Positions 6,052-14,380 of a stretch of DNA of 52,341 bases are shown one piece after another. The stretch covers positions 1 through 52,341 of the forward strand of contig NZ_MASN01000056.1 in the NCBI RefSeq assembly GCF_001861355.1, read 5' to 3'. How positions within the stretch are numbered: the first letter of the stretch is position 1; every line of letters begins with the position of its first letter. Under the pieces are notes generated by a model that searched no databases, was not told where the DNA came from, and worked only from the letters and a program-made list of their open reading frames with translations. A program made the translations under genes and the position numbers. Source of the DNA: Natrialba sp. SSL1 (GTDB taxonomy: Archaea > Halobacteriota > Halobacteria > Halobacteriales > Natrialbaceae).

Positions 6052-7392
6052 AGCCGACAACTCGTGAAAAAACCATTAAGTGAACATATCCCTAACCAGC
6101 AGATGGCAATGGAATACAGTCACCGCTACCGCGCCTACCCGACAAGTAAGGTAGCGGAGCGACTGGAACACCATCTCGACGTTCATCGCCAACTCTACAA
6201 CCACGTTCGCTGGGACTACACAAACAGTCCCGAAGACGACAAGCCGAGCGAGTACGATCAGAACAACAAACTCCCTCAGTGGAAACGCAAGTGGACGGTA
6301 TTCGCGGAACTTCACTCGAAAGCCGCACAAGCCACCGTCGCTCGTTTCCACCACAACCTCACTGTCCTAAGCGAACTCAAAGAGAAAGGGTACAACGTCG
6401 GTCGGCTCAAGCGGCAAGCACCCAGCGAGTACCGAAGCGTGACGTACAACCAGTCTGGCTTCGACCTCGATGAAAAGAGGGGCCACGACAAGTACGCATA
6501 CGTCCGCTTCAGCAAAATCGGGTGGGTGAAAATCCGGTCTTCCCGTTCGATTCCCGACCACGCCACCATCAAAGAAGTCACGTTCAAAAAGGAGACGACC
6601 GGTGAGTGGTTCGTCTCTTTCGGGTTGGAAACCGACGATGCTGACTTCCCCGAGAAACCCGATGTTGACTCGCTGGACGCGAGTAACAGCGTCGGAATTG
6701 ACCTCGGCATCCAGAACTATATCCACACCAGCGATGGCAAGACCGTGGATTGGCTCGATCTCGAAGACGAGTACGAGCGATTGCGCCGCGAACAACGCAA
6801 GTTGTCTCGCAAGGAGAAGGGGTCAAACAACTACGAGAAGCAACGCCGAGAAGTGGCGAAGGTCAAGCGTCACATCAAGCGGAAAGTGCTGGACTACCAG
6901 CACAAGCTGACGACGTGGCTTGTCAAAACGTATGATGCCGTCTTCGTGGAAGACCTCAACATCGCTGGCATGCTTCAAGAGGATGGGAACGCTCGGAACA
7001 AGCAAGATGCAGCGTGGCGACAGTTCATCACACTCCTCGACTACAAGGCCGACCTGTACGGCACGCACGTCGTAGAGGCCGAAGCGCGAGGCACCACCAA
7101 AGAATGTGCGTCGTGCGGTGTGGAGACAGCGAAGCCCATCTGGGTACGGGAACACTCCTGTCCGTCGTGCGGATTCGAGACGGACAGGGATGCGAACGCG
7201 GCGATGAACGTCCTAAAGCGCGGCTTTGCTGAGTTAGGACTGGGATGGCCCGAAGACACGCCTGTGAAGACTGTGACCGCTACGGACGCTGATGACTTTC
7301 GAGAGGTGTCTGCAAGTCACGTCATCGAAACAGGAACCCTGCCCTCGTGAGAGCAGGACTCCCCGCGCCACCGTGCGCGGGGTAACATTCAA
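6008..7392 (+). mobile_element. IS1341-type element carrying tnpB
   Basis: The left-end hairpin CGACC-CACCGT-GGTCG followed by TTGAAGCCGACAA lies at about 6029-6058. The right-end hairpin CCCCGCGC-CACCGT-GCGCGGGG lies at 7361-7382, and the element ends in TCAA at 7389-7392. The left boundary is placed near 6008, after TATAC, by analogy with the 19-nt spacing in the element at 1411, and is approximate. No tnpA. It truncates the DNA-binding protein gene at 5653. Confidence 0.6.
6109..7350 (+). CDS. tnpB: TnpB RNA-guided endonuclease, catalytic triad intact
   Basis: I chose the ATG at 6109 (MEYSHRYRAYPTS) because haloarchaeal TnpBs of this type start MEYSxRYR. GTG 6064 and ATG 6103 are in frame upstream. 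The 413-aa product has RuvC-I GIDLG (Asp about 198), RuvC-II FVEDLN (Glu about 281), zinc finger CASC and CPSC, and the last Asp in DRDANAAMNV (about 361). These positions nearly coincide with the active-site residues of ISDra2 TnpB. It should be nuclease-competent with an omega-RNA from the element's 3' end. It resembles the protein at 43914. Confidence 0.9.
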   Translation: MEYSHRYRAYPTSKVAERLEHHLDVHRQLYNHVRWDYTNSPEDDKPSEYDQNNKLPQWKRKWTVFAELHSKAAQATVARFHHNLTVLSELKEKGYNVGRLKRQAPSEYRSVTYNQSGFDLDEKRGHDKYAYVRFSKIGWVKIRSSRSIPDHATIKEVTFKKETTGEWFVSFGLETDDADFPEKPDVDSLDASNSVGIDLGIQNYIHTSDGKTVDWLDLEDEYERLRREQRKLSRKEKGSNNYEKQRREVAKVKRHIKRKVLDYQHKLTTWLVKTYDAVFVEDLNIAGMLQEDGNARNKQDAAWRQFITLLDYKADLYGTHVVEAEARGTTKECASCGVETAKPIWVREHSCPSCGFETDRDANAAMNVLKRGFAELGLGWPEDTPVKTVTATDADDFREVSASHVIETGTLPS

Positions 7393-7656
7393 TACACCAT
7401 TTCAGGGGGACACTGAGTTTCAATATTTGCGATGAGTATTACTGCCGATTTGCGGATGGTCCTCGGCTAGCCAGAATATCTCGTTGCTTGTTGCTCGCGT
7501 ACTTCGATTCACCCGTCGCGATTTCCTTGTTGAAGAGGTTGGTCACTCTCGAGGCCCGACTCGAGGAACAGGACGAACACCTCGGGGAAACCGACCAGAC
7601 ATGTGATCGTCTCGAGAAAGCAACTGCAGCAGCCTAACCCAGTGGGTGTGTCTTTT
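7393..7656. other. Gap left of the origin-like region
   Basis: No intact gene. A plus-strand fragment around 7540-7637 reads LVTLEARLEEQDEHLGETD, a coiled-coil-like end of a broken gene (possibly a transposase N-terminus), with no start codon that I can support. Confidence 0.3.
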
Positions 7657-7684
7657 CACACCTCGTTTCCGCTCCAAAGGTTTT
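7657..7684 (-). repeat. ORB-like repeat 3
   Basis: Read on the minus strand it contains TTTGGAGCGGAAACGAGG, matching the core of the other two copies, but the G-string is short (GTGTG). Confidence 0.5.
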
Positions 7685-7770
7685 CACGGATTCTTCGATT
7701 GTCTGATTGGCGGGTTACAATCCCTGCGAACGCTGAAATTGGTACTTTAGCATTTTGTCAACACTACAGC

Positions 7771-7806
7771 TACGCCCCCACCCCTCATTTCCGCTCCATA
7801 GCTCTG
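7771..7806 (-). repeat. ORB-like repeat 2
   Basis: On the minus strand this reads GAGCTATGGAGCGGAAATG and then AGGGGTGGGGGCGTA. It is the inverted partner of the copy at 8144 with only one or two differences over 35 bp. Confidence 0.65.
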
Positions 7807-8143
7807 AAGAGGTGGGGTGGGGGAAAGAGACCGAGGAAACGGATTCTGCGAGGGGATTGAGTTTGTGTGCGAAATCAGAGCACCCCCCCCCCCCCCATAT
7901 ATAATATAAATCTTATGGTATAAGTGATATATGCATGTACTATAGATGGAGCAGATATTCGAATAGAGAGCGAATAGGAGGCCTCTAGCTACATCCGCAG
8001 AACTTCGATGGGTACCAGTTATTGTGGTACTTCTCTGTTTTTATATACTCTCCCAGAGAAATCTCTTCTAAGACTCTCTACTCCCCCTTCTGTGAGTTTA
8101 GCCTGTTCCACATTCTGACATCTGGGGTCCTACTCACTGTTGT

Positions 8144-8178
8144 GAGGCTATGGAGCGGAAACGAGGGGTGGGGGCGTA
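8144..8178 (+). repeat. ORB-like repeat 1
   Basis: It reads GAGGCTATGGAGCGGAAACG followed by AGGGGTGGGGGCGTAC. The G-string lies on the side away from the AT-rich core, as in the opposing copy at 7771. Confidence 0.65.
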
Positions 8179-8206
8179 CAGTCATTTCCAAAGAAAGACG
8201 TGAGTG

Positions 8207-9702
8207 ACATCCTCCTCGCCGTAAACGGAGAGGGATCAAAGATCCCTCAGGCAGTCGGGCAGAGCCCGACGACGGCGAGGCTTCCCGTACCGCAGGTGGG
8301 ATATTTGCCGGTCTACGACACGACTTGCTCTCTCGTGCGAAACATCCCGCTCTCGCGGTCGAACAAGTATGTCGATGGCTGTGCCACACAGCCGTTACTC
8401 CTATCCTCTCCATGAGGACTCGGAGTTATCTTCTGGCGCATATTCTCCGCCCCATTGCAATCCGCGTTCCCGACTAACCCACACGACGAGCAGACGTACA
8501 GCCCACGTTCGACACGGTTCGACTTCGTGTCGTCACCACACCGCGAACAGGTCTTCGAGGTGTCCCACTCGTTCTCTTTCAGCACCTCAACGCCACGGAT
8601 CTCGCCTTTGTATTCGAGGTACTGGTAGATGCGGTCAAACGCCCACGAGTGCAACTTCTTGTTGCCGGTCTTCCCCCAATCAGACTCTCGCACGTCTTCA
8701 GGCCAACTCACCGCGAGTGTACCCACACCGCGTTCGACACACTCGGTGATGATGGTGTCCGTCAGCGTGTGGTAGAAGTGCGTCTCGCGATCTGCGAGTT
8801 TCCGACGTGCCCACATCGACTTCTCTGATGGACCATTCTCACCCTCAGTGTCGTACTCAGCACGTTTGAAATAGTGCTTGTCTTCTTTTAGCGAGTTACC
8901 GGGGTAGAGCACGTATTCGTCTGGGAACGCGGCTGTGGCGATGTTTTTGATGCCGAGGTCGATACCTGCCACGCCTTCGCCTGCTGAGTCGTTCGTTTCG
9001 AGGCTGACTTTGCAGACGAAGTGCAGCTCCCATTCGTCGCCGTTCCAGACGGCCCGAACGTTCTGCACGCTGTTGACTTCTGAGAGGTCAACGTCGGGTC
9101 GTATCTGGTATTCGCAGAGCAGGAAGTCTGACCAATACTCCTTGAGGTTCTTCCCCTTGCTGAGTCGGACGCGGTTGTTCTCGGGGTCGTGTTTGAAGCC
9201 GTCTTCTTTGAACGTGACCGTACTACGGGGGCGTTCGTCGCCGTGTTTGCGGTAGCCGGGTGGATTCGCCTCGTCAAACTTGTGTCGCAGGTCGAACCAT
9301 GACTGGAAAGCGTCGGAAAGTTCTTCGATGACTTTCTGACTGGATTGCGCGTTCAAATCTTTCCAGCACGACTGGTTCTTCATGTGCGATTTCAGCACGC
9401 CTTCGTCCGGGATTTCGCCGGTTGCATCCCAGATGCGGTCGGCTGTCCAGCGTGCGACATTCCAGATTTTGGAGGCGGCGTCTCCGAGCGAGTCGAGGCC
9501 ATCGCAGACCTGTCTGTGGTTCTGGATGGAACCAACGTAGGTGCGAGTGACCTCAATCGCCATACATAGCCTATGTAGACAAACCTACTTAATGGTGGGG
9601 ATTAGCGTTGAATATCCGGCCTGCCATCGACGGTGGTCTGTGTAGGAGTTGTCGGATTCACTCCCGCCCTGAAGGGGGGGATTCTCCCCTTGCAGGAAGA
9701 TA
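8207..9702 (-). mobile_element. IS1341-type element carrying tnpB (minus strand)
   Basis: It belongs to the same family as the element at 1411. The left end (here at high coordinates) has the hairpin CCCC-TTCA-GGGCGGG followed by GAATCCGACAA. The right end (low coordinates) reads GAGGAGGATGTCAC on the minus strand. Boundaries are approximate to about 5 bp. No tnpA gene is present. Confidence 0.6.
8313..9563 (-). CDS. tnpB: TnpB-like protein, RuvC-II motif degenerate
   Basis: This 416-aa protein is closely related to the one at 1555: same N-terminus (VTRTYVGSIQNHRQV), zinc finger CSRC/CSSC and C-terminal SNGCVAQPSTYLFD. RuvC-I is AGIDLGIKN and the last Asp is in NADCNGAEN. The RuvC-II position reads LAVSWPEDVRES, so the motif is rebuilt rather than simply substituted. 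An alternative Glu, PED, lies a few residues later. Cleavage activity is therefore uncertain. Its 27-bp leader is shared with the 1555 gene. Confidence 0.85.
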   Translation of the reverse strand: MAIEVTRTYVGSIQNHRQVCDGLDSLGDAASKIWNVARWTADRIWDATGEIPDEGVLKSHMKNQSCWKDLNAQSSQKVIEELSDAFQSWFDLRHKFDEANPPGYRKHGDERPRSTVTFKEDGFKHDPENNRVRLSKGKNLKEYWSDFLLCEYQIRPDVDLSEVNSVQNVRAVWNGDEWELHFVCKVSLETNDSAGEGVAGIDLGIKNIATAAFPDEYVLYPGNSLKEDKHYFKRAEYDTEGENGPSEKSMWARRKLADRETHFYHTLTDTIITECVERGVGTLAVSWPEDVRESDWGKTGNKKLHSWAFDRIYQYLEYKGEIRGVEVLKENEWDTSKTCSRCGDDTKSNRVERGLYVCSSCGLVGNADCNGAENMRQKITPSPHGEDRSNGCVAQPSTYLFDRESGMFRTREQVVS

Positions 9703-9726
9703 GAGTCTACAAATTCGAAACCACTG

Positions 9727-10386
9727 CTAGAAGAGTTCGTCGAGTGGTCGGTATGCACCCTCTTCGGTTTCGACATCTTCGTCTGGCTCAGTCGGGGGTG
9801 CATCGAACAGTTGGCCGCCACCGCGTTCTCGAGCAGCGAGCGCTGCATCGATATTTGCCTCAGTTTCGTCGTCGAGTTCTGAGATTTTGAGGGCGTCGCG
9901 GACGTCTTCCGGCAGGTCCGGACGTGGCGCATTCTGATGCCGTTCGATTTTTGCGGTGAGATAGAGATGTTCCTGTAGAGTGCGCAGAACTGGAACGTAC
10001 CGGAGGTAGCTGTACTCATCCAAGAGGGTGACCCCGTAGCTAGTGAATCCCCAGAACTCCTGTGGATCGTTGTGCTCGCCCGCATCGCCACGGTATGTGT
10101 ACTTCGCCATTACCTGCTTCTCTGCAAGTCGGTCAAGATGCTCTCGGATGGTGGAGCGATTCTTGGGCACGAGGTATTCGAGTTCGTCGAGTGACGCCAG
10201 GTATTTTGGATGCCCAAGTACAGCCTGGATGATGTGGTAGCGGGTTTCTTGCGTGAGAAATTGGTGTGCCCGTCGCTGTTTCTCAATCGGCAAAACGTCG
10301 TCACCGCCAAATGGGGTTGCCTCGCTGCCGACCGAGTTTTGCGGTCCCTCTGCACTATCGTTCATGCATGTCTGTTCCATCTCCAC
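9727..10386 (-). CDS. Winged-helix transcriptional regulator (ArsR-like), long C-terminal tail
   Basis: A 219-aa protein. The winged-helix core contains LTQETRYHIIQAVLGHPKYLASLDEL and a recognition-helix region (STIREHLDRLAEK). A wing and a segment FWGFTSYGVTLLDEY follow, then an acidic tail ending RPLDELF. It is clearly homologous to the protein at 17802, which sits divergently from an unknown enzyme. Here the divergent neighbour has been replaced by TnpB remnants just upstream of its promoter. ATGs at 10380 and 10365 are alternative starts. Confidence 0.75.
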   Translation of the reverse strand: MEMEQTCMNDSAEGPQNSVGSEATPFGGDDVLPIEKQRRAHQFLTQETRYHIIQAVLGHPKYLASLDELEYLVPKNRSTIREHLDRLAEKQVMAKYTYRGDAGEHNDPQEFWGFTSYGVTLLDEYSYLRYVPVLRTLQEHLYLTAKIERHQNAPRPDLPEDVRDALKISELDDETEANIDAALAARERGGGQLFDAPPTEPDEDVETEEGAYRPLDELF

Positions 10387-10390
10387 TCAC

Positions 10391-10537
10391 TTGACATCCT
10401 CCACACGGCTGAAGCCGTGGGATTCCCCCGTTGGGATATTGTGGTTTACGACGTGATCTGTTCTTGAGGTGCAAACGCACCAGTTTCCTTGTCAAACAGG
10501 AACGTCGCTGGCTGTGCCAACCAGCCGTTACTCCTAT
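10391..10537 (-). mobile_element. 3' remnant of an IS1341-type element
   Basis: On the minus strand, the last 30 tnpB codons are followed by right-end sequence with an ACGGCTTCAGCCGT hairpin and the terminal GGAGGATGTCAA (TCAA end). Homology to the 1411 element stops at 10537, where the next element's left end begins. Confidence 0.65.
10446..10537 (-). pseudogene. tnpB: tnpB C-terminal fragment
   Basis: It encodes only SNGWLAQPATFLFDKETGAF and APQEQITS before the stop, nearly identical to the end of the tnpB at 1555. All catalytic domains are missing. The intact right-end hairpin beside it could still give an omega-RNA-like transcript. Confidence 0.75.
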
Positions 10538-10545
10538 AAGGTCTT

Positions 10546-12158
10546 GATTCAGCGAGAGAATCCCGCCCTTCCCGTGAGTGACGAGCGTTCCGACGCCCTG
10601 TCGGAACCGAGGAGCGATCAGGGCAGGAGTGAATCGCGTCAGATCCAGTGACAAACCACCACCGGACTGGCAGGCCTGAGTCTCCACCAGTCGGTATCAG
10701 ATTCACTTTCACTGCGGATGGCTGACCTTCACCACGGGTCAGCTCGAATACCAAACTGCGAATGAAGCGTACCAACATGTTCACCGTGCGTCCGCTCTCC
10801 GAAGGTGGGGAGAACCTGCTCCGGGACCTGTTGGACGCTTCTGCCGCTCTCTGGAACGAAACCAACTACCAACGCCTCATACGGTACAACGATGAAGACG
10901 GTTACGAGGACGAAGACGTGTGGGATGCAGATACTGGCCGACTCGAAGGCCGGTACAAAGGCGTCCTTGGGGCGTCGACCGCCCAACAGGTGATCCGGAA
11001 GAACTCAGAAGCGTGGCGTGGCTTCTTCCGACTCAAAGAGCAGTACCACGACGACTCGAATACATCGGTCACGGAACACCCCGAACCGCCGGGATTCCGG
11101 GGCAACGAAGACGACGGGCGGGAACTCAAGACCGTCATTCGCAACACCTCGTACACTGTCGAGTGGGGTGACCGCTCCCGACTTGAGATACTGGTCGGGA
11201 GCGAATTGAAAGACAGATACGATCACACCGGGCGTCTCCAGCTGGAAATCGCTGGCGACCCGAACTGGCCCGACTACGAGAAACAGGGCCGGTTGGATCT
11301 GTGGTACGACGAGACTGATTGCACGTTCAGGGCTTCGCAACCCGTGACTGTTTCTGACGATGCACGGGAGACTCCACTGGCTTCCGGGAAGGCCGCTCTG
11401 GACATCGGTGCGAACAATCTCGTCGCCTGTACCACGATGGCCGGCCAACAATATCTGTATGAAGGCCGCAAGTTGTTCCAGCGATTCCGCGACACGACGC
11501 GCCACATTGCTGAATTACAGTCGAAACTTGAAGATGGTCGGTACAGTAGCGAGCGTATCCAGCGATTGTACCGCAAGCGCACCCGTCGCCGTGACCACGC
11601 CCAAGAAGCGTTGTGTCGTAATTTGCTGGACCGACTGTACGCCGAAGGGGTCGATACCGTGTATATCGGGGGCCTAACTGACATCCTCGAGACGCACTGG
11701 TCAGTCGAGACGAACGCCAAGACGCACAACTTCTGGGCGTTCAAGCAATTCACTGAACGGCTGGCGTGTACCGCTGAGGAGTACGGTATCTCGGTCGAGG
11801 TTCGGTCAGAAGCGTGGACCAGTCAGGAGTGCCCGCAGTGTGGTTCGACAGACCGAACGACGCGGCAACAGGACACACTCACCTGTCCGTGTGGGTTCGA
11901 GAGCCACGCCGACCTTACGGCGTCAGAGACGTTCCTAATGCGGCAGACAGAACAGGCAGTCAGGCCGATGGCACGGCCCGTGCGGTTCGAGTGGGATGAC
12001 CACGAATGGTCGGAGTCACCACGCTCTCTCCATCCTAAAGAACAGCGCACAGACCCGAGTACCGTCCATCGTGACGGGAATATTGCTTCCGGGGGGACTT
12101 AGACCGGCTGAGACTCCCACGGAGGAAACCGCGCCGTTCACGGCGAGGAGGATGTCAT
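10546..12158 (+). mobile_element. IS1341-type element nested in an older remnant
   Basis: The left end holds a large imperfect hairpin from CCCGCCCTTCC (10560s) to AGGGCAGGAGTGAATC (about 10635). The right end has CGCCG-TTCA-CGGCG and GAGGAGGATGTCAT at about 12158. It begins where the remnant at 10391-10537 is cut, so it inserted there later. Exact ends are uncertain. Confidence 0.5.
10762..12102 (+). CDS. tnpB: TnpB-like protein, divergent, RuvC-II glutamate not recognisable
   Basis: This 446-aa protein of a different subgroup begins [18 protein letters not shown]. RuvC-I is ALDIGANN (Asp about 214). The RuvC-II position reads [11 protein letters not shown] with no Glu at the usual site. 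The zinc finger is CPQC and CPCG, the second pair being CxC rather than CxxC. The last Asp is in [10 protein letters not shown]. The C-terminal tail is basic and proline-rich. It is probably an RNA-guided DNA-binding protein with changed or lost cleavage. Confidence 0.8.
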   Translation: MKRTNMFTVRPLSEGGENLLRDLLDASAALWNETNYQRLIRYNDEDGYEDEDVWDADTGRLEGRYKGVLGASTAQQVIRKNSEAWRGFFRLKEQYHDDSNTSVTEHPEPPGFRGNEDDGRELKTVIRNTSYTVEWGDRSRLEILVGSELKDRYDHTGRLQLEIAGDPNWPDYEKQGRLDLWYDETDCTFRASQPVTVSDDARETPLASGKAALDIGANNLVACTTMAGQQYLYEGRKLFQRFRDTTRHIAELQSKLEDGRYSSERIQRLYRKRTRRRDHAQEALCRNLLDRLYAEGVDTVYIGGLTDILETHWSVETNAKTHNFWAFKQFTERLACTAEEYGISVEVRSEAWTSQECPQCGSTDRTTRQQDTLTCPCGFESHADLTASETFLMRQTEQAVRPMARPVRFEWDDHEWSESPRSLHPKEQRTDPSTVHRDGNIASGGT

Positions 12159-12592
12159 AGTCTTCACTCCCAGTTTCAGAACAGCCAAATGAAAGCAACC
12201 CGACAGTGACTGAGTCAACCGACAATTCAACCAGATAATTTACAGACATTGACATTCTGCCAGCGCGGAAATAGGAGGTTTTGCGCCTGTTCATCGTATA
12301 AACAGCGAACACGGGCTCTCAGGTTTTCTACAACACTAGTAATATACTCAAATATAATGGCATTTGATTGAATATCGAAAATAATAAGCCGGTGAACTTA
12401 TGAACGTGTGGACAAACAGAATACATAGCAGAGTTAGGCCACTGCAGCCATCCAACACCGGTGATGGTAGACTACACTGGCCTATCTGCTATCGATCCAC
12501 CGTCCCTTCATGGGGCGTTTCCCAAATCCACCACCCTACCTCAGTCCGGTTCACCCCCGGGCTGGCTGTCAGAGGTACACCTCAACACACTA
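12159..12592. other. Intergenic region downstream of glmS
   Basis: No supported gene. The AT-rich stretch 12335-12400 could contain the terminator of the converging glmS operon. An open frame from 12461 runs on into glmS antisense and shows no family signature. Confidence 0.4.
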
Positions 12593-14380
12593 CTAATCGA
12601 CAGTGACGCTCTTTGCGAGGTTCCGTGGCTTATCGATGGAACGATCCAGTTGAGCAGCGACCCAGTAGGACACCAACTGCAATTGCACATTTGCTAGGAT
12701 TGGTGTGAGATACGGACCAGCAGTAGGCACCTCGAGTACATGTGAAGCGTACTGTCCAACTTCGGCTGGCCGATCAGTCACCGCAATGACTGGGGCGCCG
12801 CGGGCTTCGACTTCCTTGATGTTCCCGATCGTTTTTGCGGCAGTGTCTCCAGTCACCAACGCAAAGACAGGAGTTTGTTCTGTTACAAGCGCGAGGGGAC
12901 CGTGTTTCAACTCACCAGCGGCAAATCCCTCGGCATGCTTGTACGTGATCTCTTTCATCTTGAGCGCACCCTCAAGAGCCACTGGCGCGTTGTAGCCCCG
13001 GCCAATGAAGAAATACGCATCAGCATCAACAAACTCCGCTGAAACTTCCTGAGCGGTTGATTCATCGAGGACGTGCTGGAGTTTCTCCGGCAATCCACGG
13101 AGCTGTTTGATGAGCGTTGGTGACTCTGCACCAGAAAGCACACTCGAGAGCAGAGTTAGTGCAGCCTGCTGGCTCACGAACGTTTTCGTTGCAGCAACAC
13201 CGATCTCAGGACCGGCACGGATGTACATCACGTGATCACACTCGCGGGCAGCCGAGCTACCGACGACGTTGGTCAGTGCGAGCGTGGTCGCGCCTGCTTG
13301 ATTTGCCATTCGCAACGCACCCATTGTATCAGCTGTTTCGCCACTTTGAGTCACGCCGACAACGAGTGTCTCATCGCTAACTGGGATCGACTGTGCGTCA
13401 TACTCACTGGCGAGGAAACACTGGGCAGAAATGCCGTTCTCACGGAGCAATCGGGCACCGTACAACGCAGCGTGATAGGACGTTCCGCACGCAACGAACT
13501 GCACAGGCCCCGAACACTCGAGAGTGGCTAACTCCTCGACCGTAATTTCGTGCTCGAGTTCCGATACCCGCTCCCGAAGACACTTCCGCAGCGCTGTCGG
13601 TTGCTCATGGATCTCCTTGAGCATGTAGTGGTCATAGCCTGACTTCCCTGCGTCTTCAGGATCCCAATCGACAGTATCAATAGCTGTGTCGACGACCGCG
13701 CCCTGTTCGTCCGTAACGATAATTCCAGAGGGACTCACTCGTGCGAACTGTCCGTCTTCAAGGTAGATTACACGATCCGTATACTCGAGGAACGCAGGCA
13801 CGTCACTGGCGAGGTAGTGTCCATCATCACCGACACCAAGAACGAGTGGCGACTCATTACGAGCGACATAGATCGTTTCCTCACCCTGAAAGACTGCTGC
13901 AACCGCGTAACTCCCTTCGAGTCGATCGACGGCCTGACGGAACGCTTGCTCAGGCGCAACACCTGCCTCAAGAGCCGATCCGATCAGGTGGGGAATAGCT
14001 TCGGTATCAGTATCGCTGTTAAACTCGTGACCGTCTGCTGTGAGGTCCTCACGTAATGACTGGTAGTTCTCGATGATACCGTTGTGGACGACTGCAACAC
14101 GGGACTCACAGTCGGTGTGTGGGTGGGCGTTTTCGTCTGATGGCGGTCCATGAGTGCTCCAGCGGGTGTGCCCAATACCAGCCAGCCCATCGAGTGTCAT
14201 TTCCGGGAGTGCGTTCTCGAGGGCCGAAACCTCTCCCTCACGTTTGTGGACCGCAAGTGAGCCGTTGGCGATTGCAAGACCTGCAGAGTCATACCCTCGG
14301 TATTCAAGCCCTGAGAGACCAGTCATCAACACTTCCTGGACATCGTTTTCAGTTCCCGTATAGCCAATGATGCCACACAT
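12593..14380 (-). CDS. glmS: Glutamine--fructose-6-phosphate aminotransferase
   Basis: The protein is 595 aa, the normal length. It makes glucosamine-6-phosphate from fructose-6-phosphate and glutamine in the cytoplasm, the first step to UDP-GlcNAc. The N-terminal class II glutamine amidotransferase starts MCGIIGYTG with the nucleophile Cys2. Two SIS domains follow (CGTSYHAAL, SQSGETADT, and the C-terminal AEGFAAGELKHGPLAL). It ends KPRNLAKSVTVD, typical of GlmS. The start overlaps the stop of the upstream nucleotidyltransferase gene by one base (TAATG), giving a two-gene amino-sugar operon. Confidence 0.97.
   Translation of the reverse strand: MCGIIGYTGTENDVQEVLMTGLSGLEYRGYDSAGLAIANGSLAVHKREGEVSALENALPEMTLDGLAGIGHTRWSTHGPPSDENAHPHTDCESRVAVVHNGIIENYQSLREDLTADGHEFNSDTDTEAIPHLIGSALEAGVAPEQAFRQAVDRLEGSYAVAAVFQGEETIYVARNESPLVLGVGDDGHYLASDVPAFLEYTDRVIYLEDGQFARVSPSGIIVTDEQGAVVDTAIDTVDWDPEDAGKSGYDHYMLKEIHEQPTALRKCLRERVSELEHEITVEELATLECSGPVQFVACGTSYHAALYGARLLRENGISAQCFLASEYDAQSIPVSDETLVVGVTQSGETADTMGALRMANQAGATTLALTNVVGSSAARECDHVMYIRAGPEIGVAATKTFVSQQAALTLLSSVLSGAESPTLIKQLRGLPEKLQHVLDESTAQEVSAEFVDADAYFFIGRGYNAPVALEGALKMKEITYKHAEGFAAGELKHGPLALVTEQTPVFALVTGDTAAKTIGNIKEVEARGAPVIAVTDRPAEVGQYASHVLEVPTAGPYLTPILANVQLQLVSYWVAAQLDRSIDKPRNLAKSVTVD

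Larger units (their letters stand above)
7657..8178. other. Candidate replication origin with ORB-like repeats
   Basis: Three copies of a repeat with core TGGAGCGGAAAnGAGG surround an AT-rich core at about 7898-7950. Two of them form a 35-bp inverted pair and end in the G-string GGGGTGGGGG. Haloarchaeal origin recognition boxes share the TCCA/TGGA-GAAAC-G-string layout. A run of about 14 C lies next to the AT-rich core. No Orc1/Cdc6 gene is present in the window, which is unusual because haloarchaeal origins usually sit beside one. There are no convincing genes in this span. Confidence 0.6.

Noticed and set aside
12400-12697. Open frames between the nested IS and glmS
   Set aside because: They run into glmS antisense and show neither acidic composition nor known motifs.
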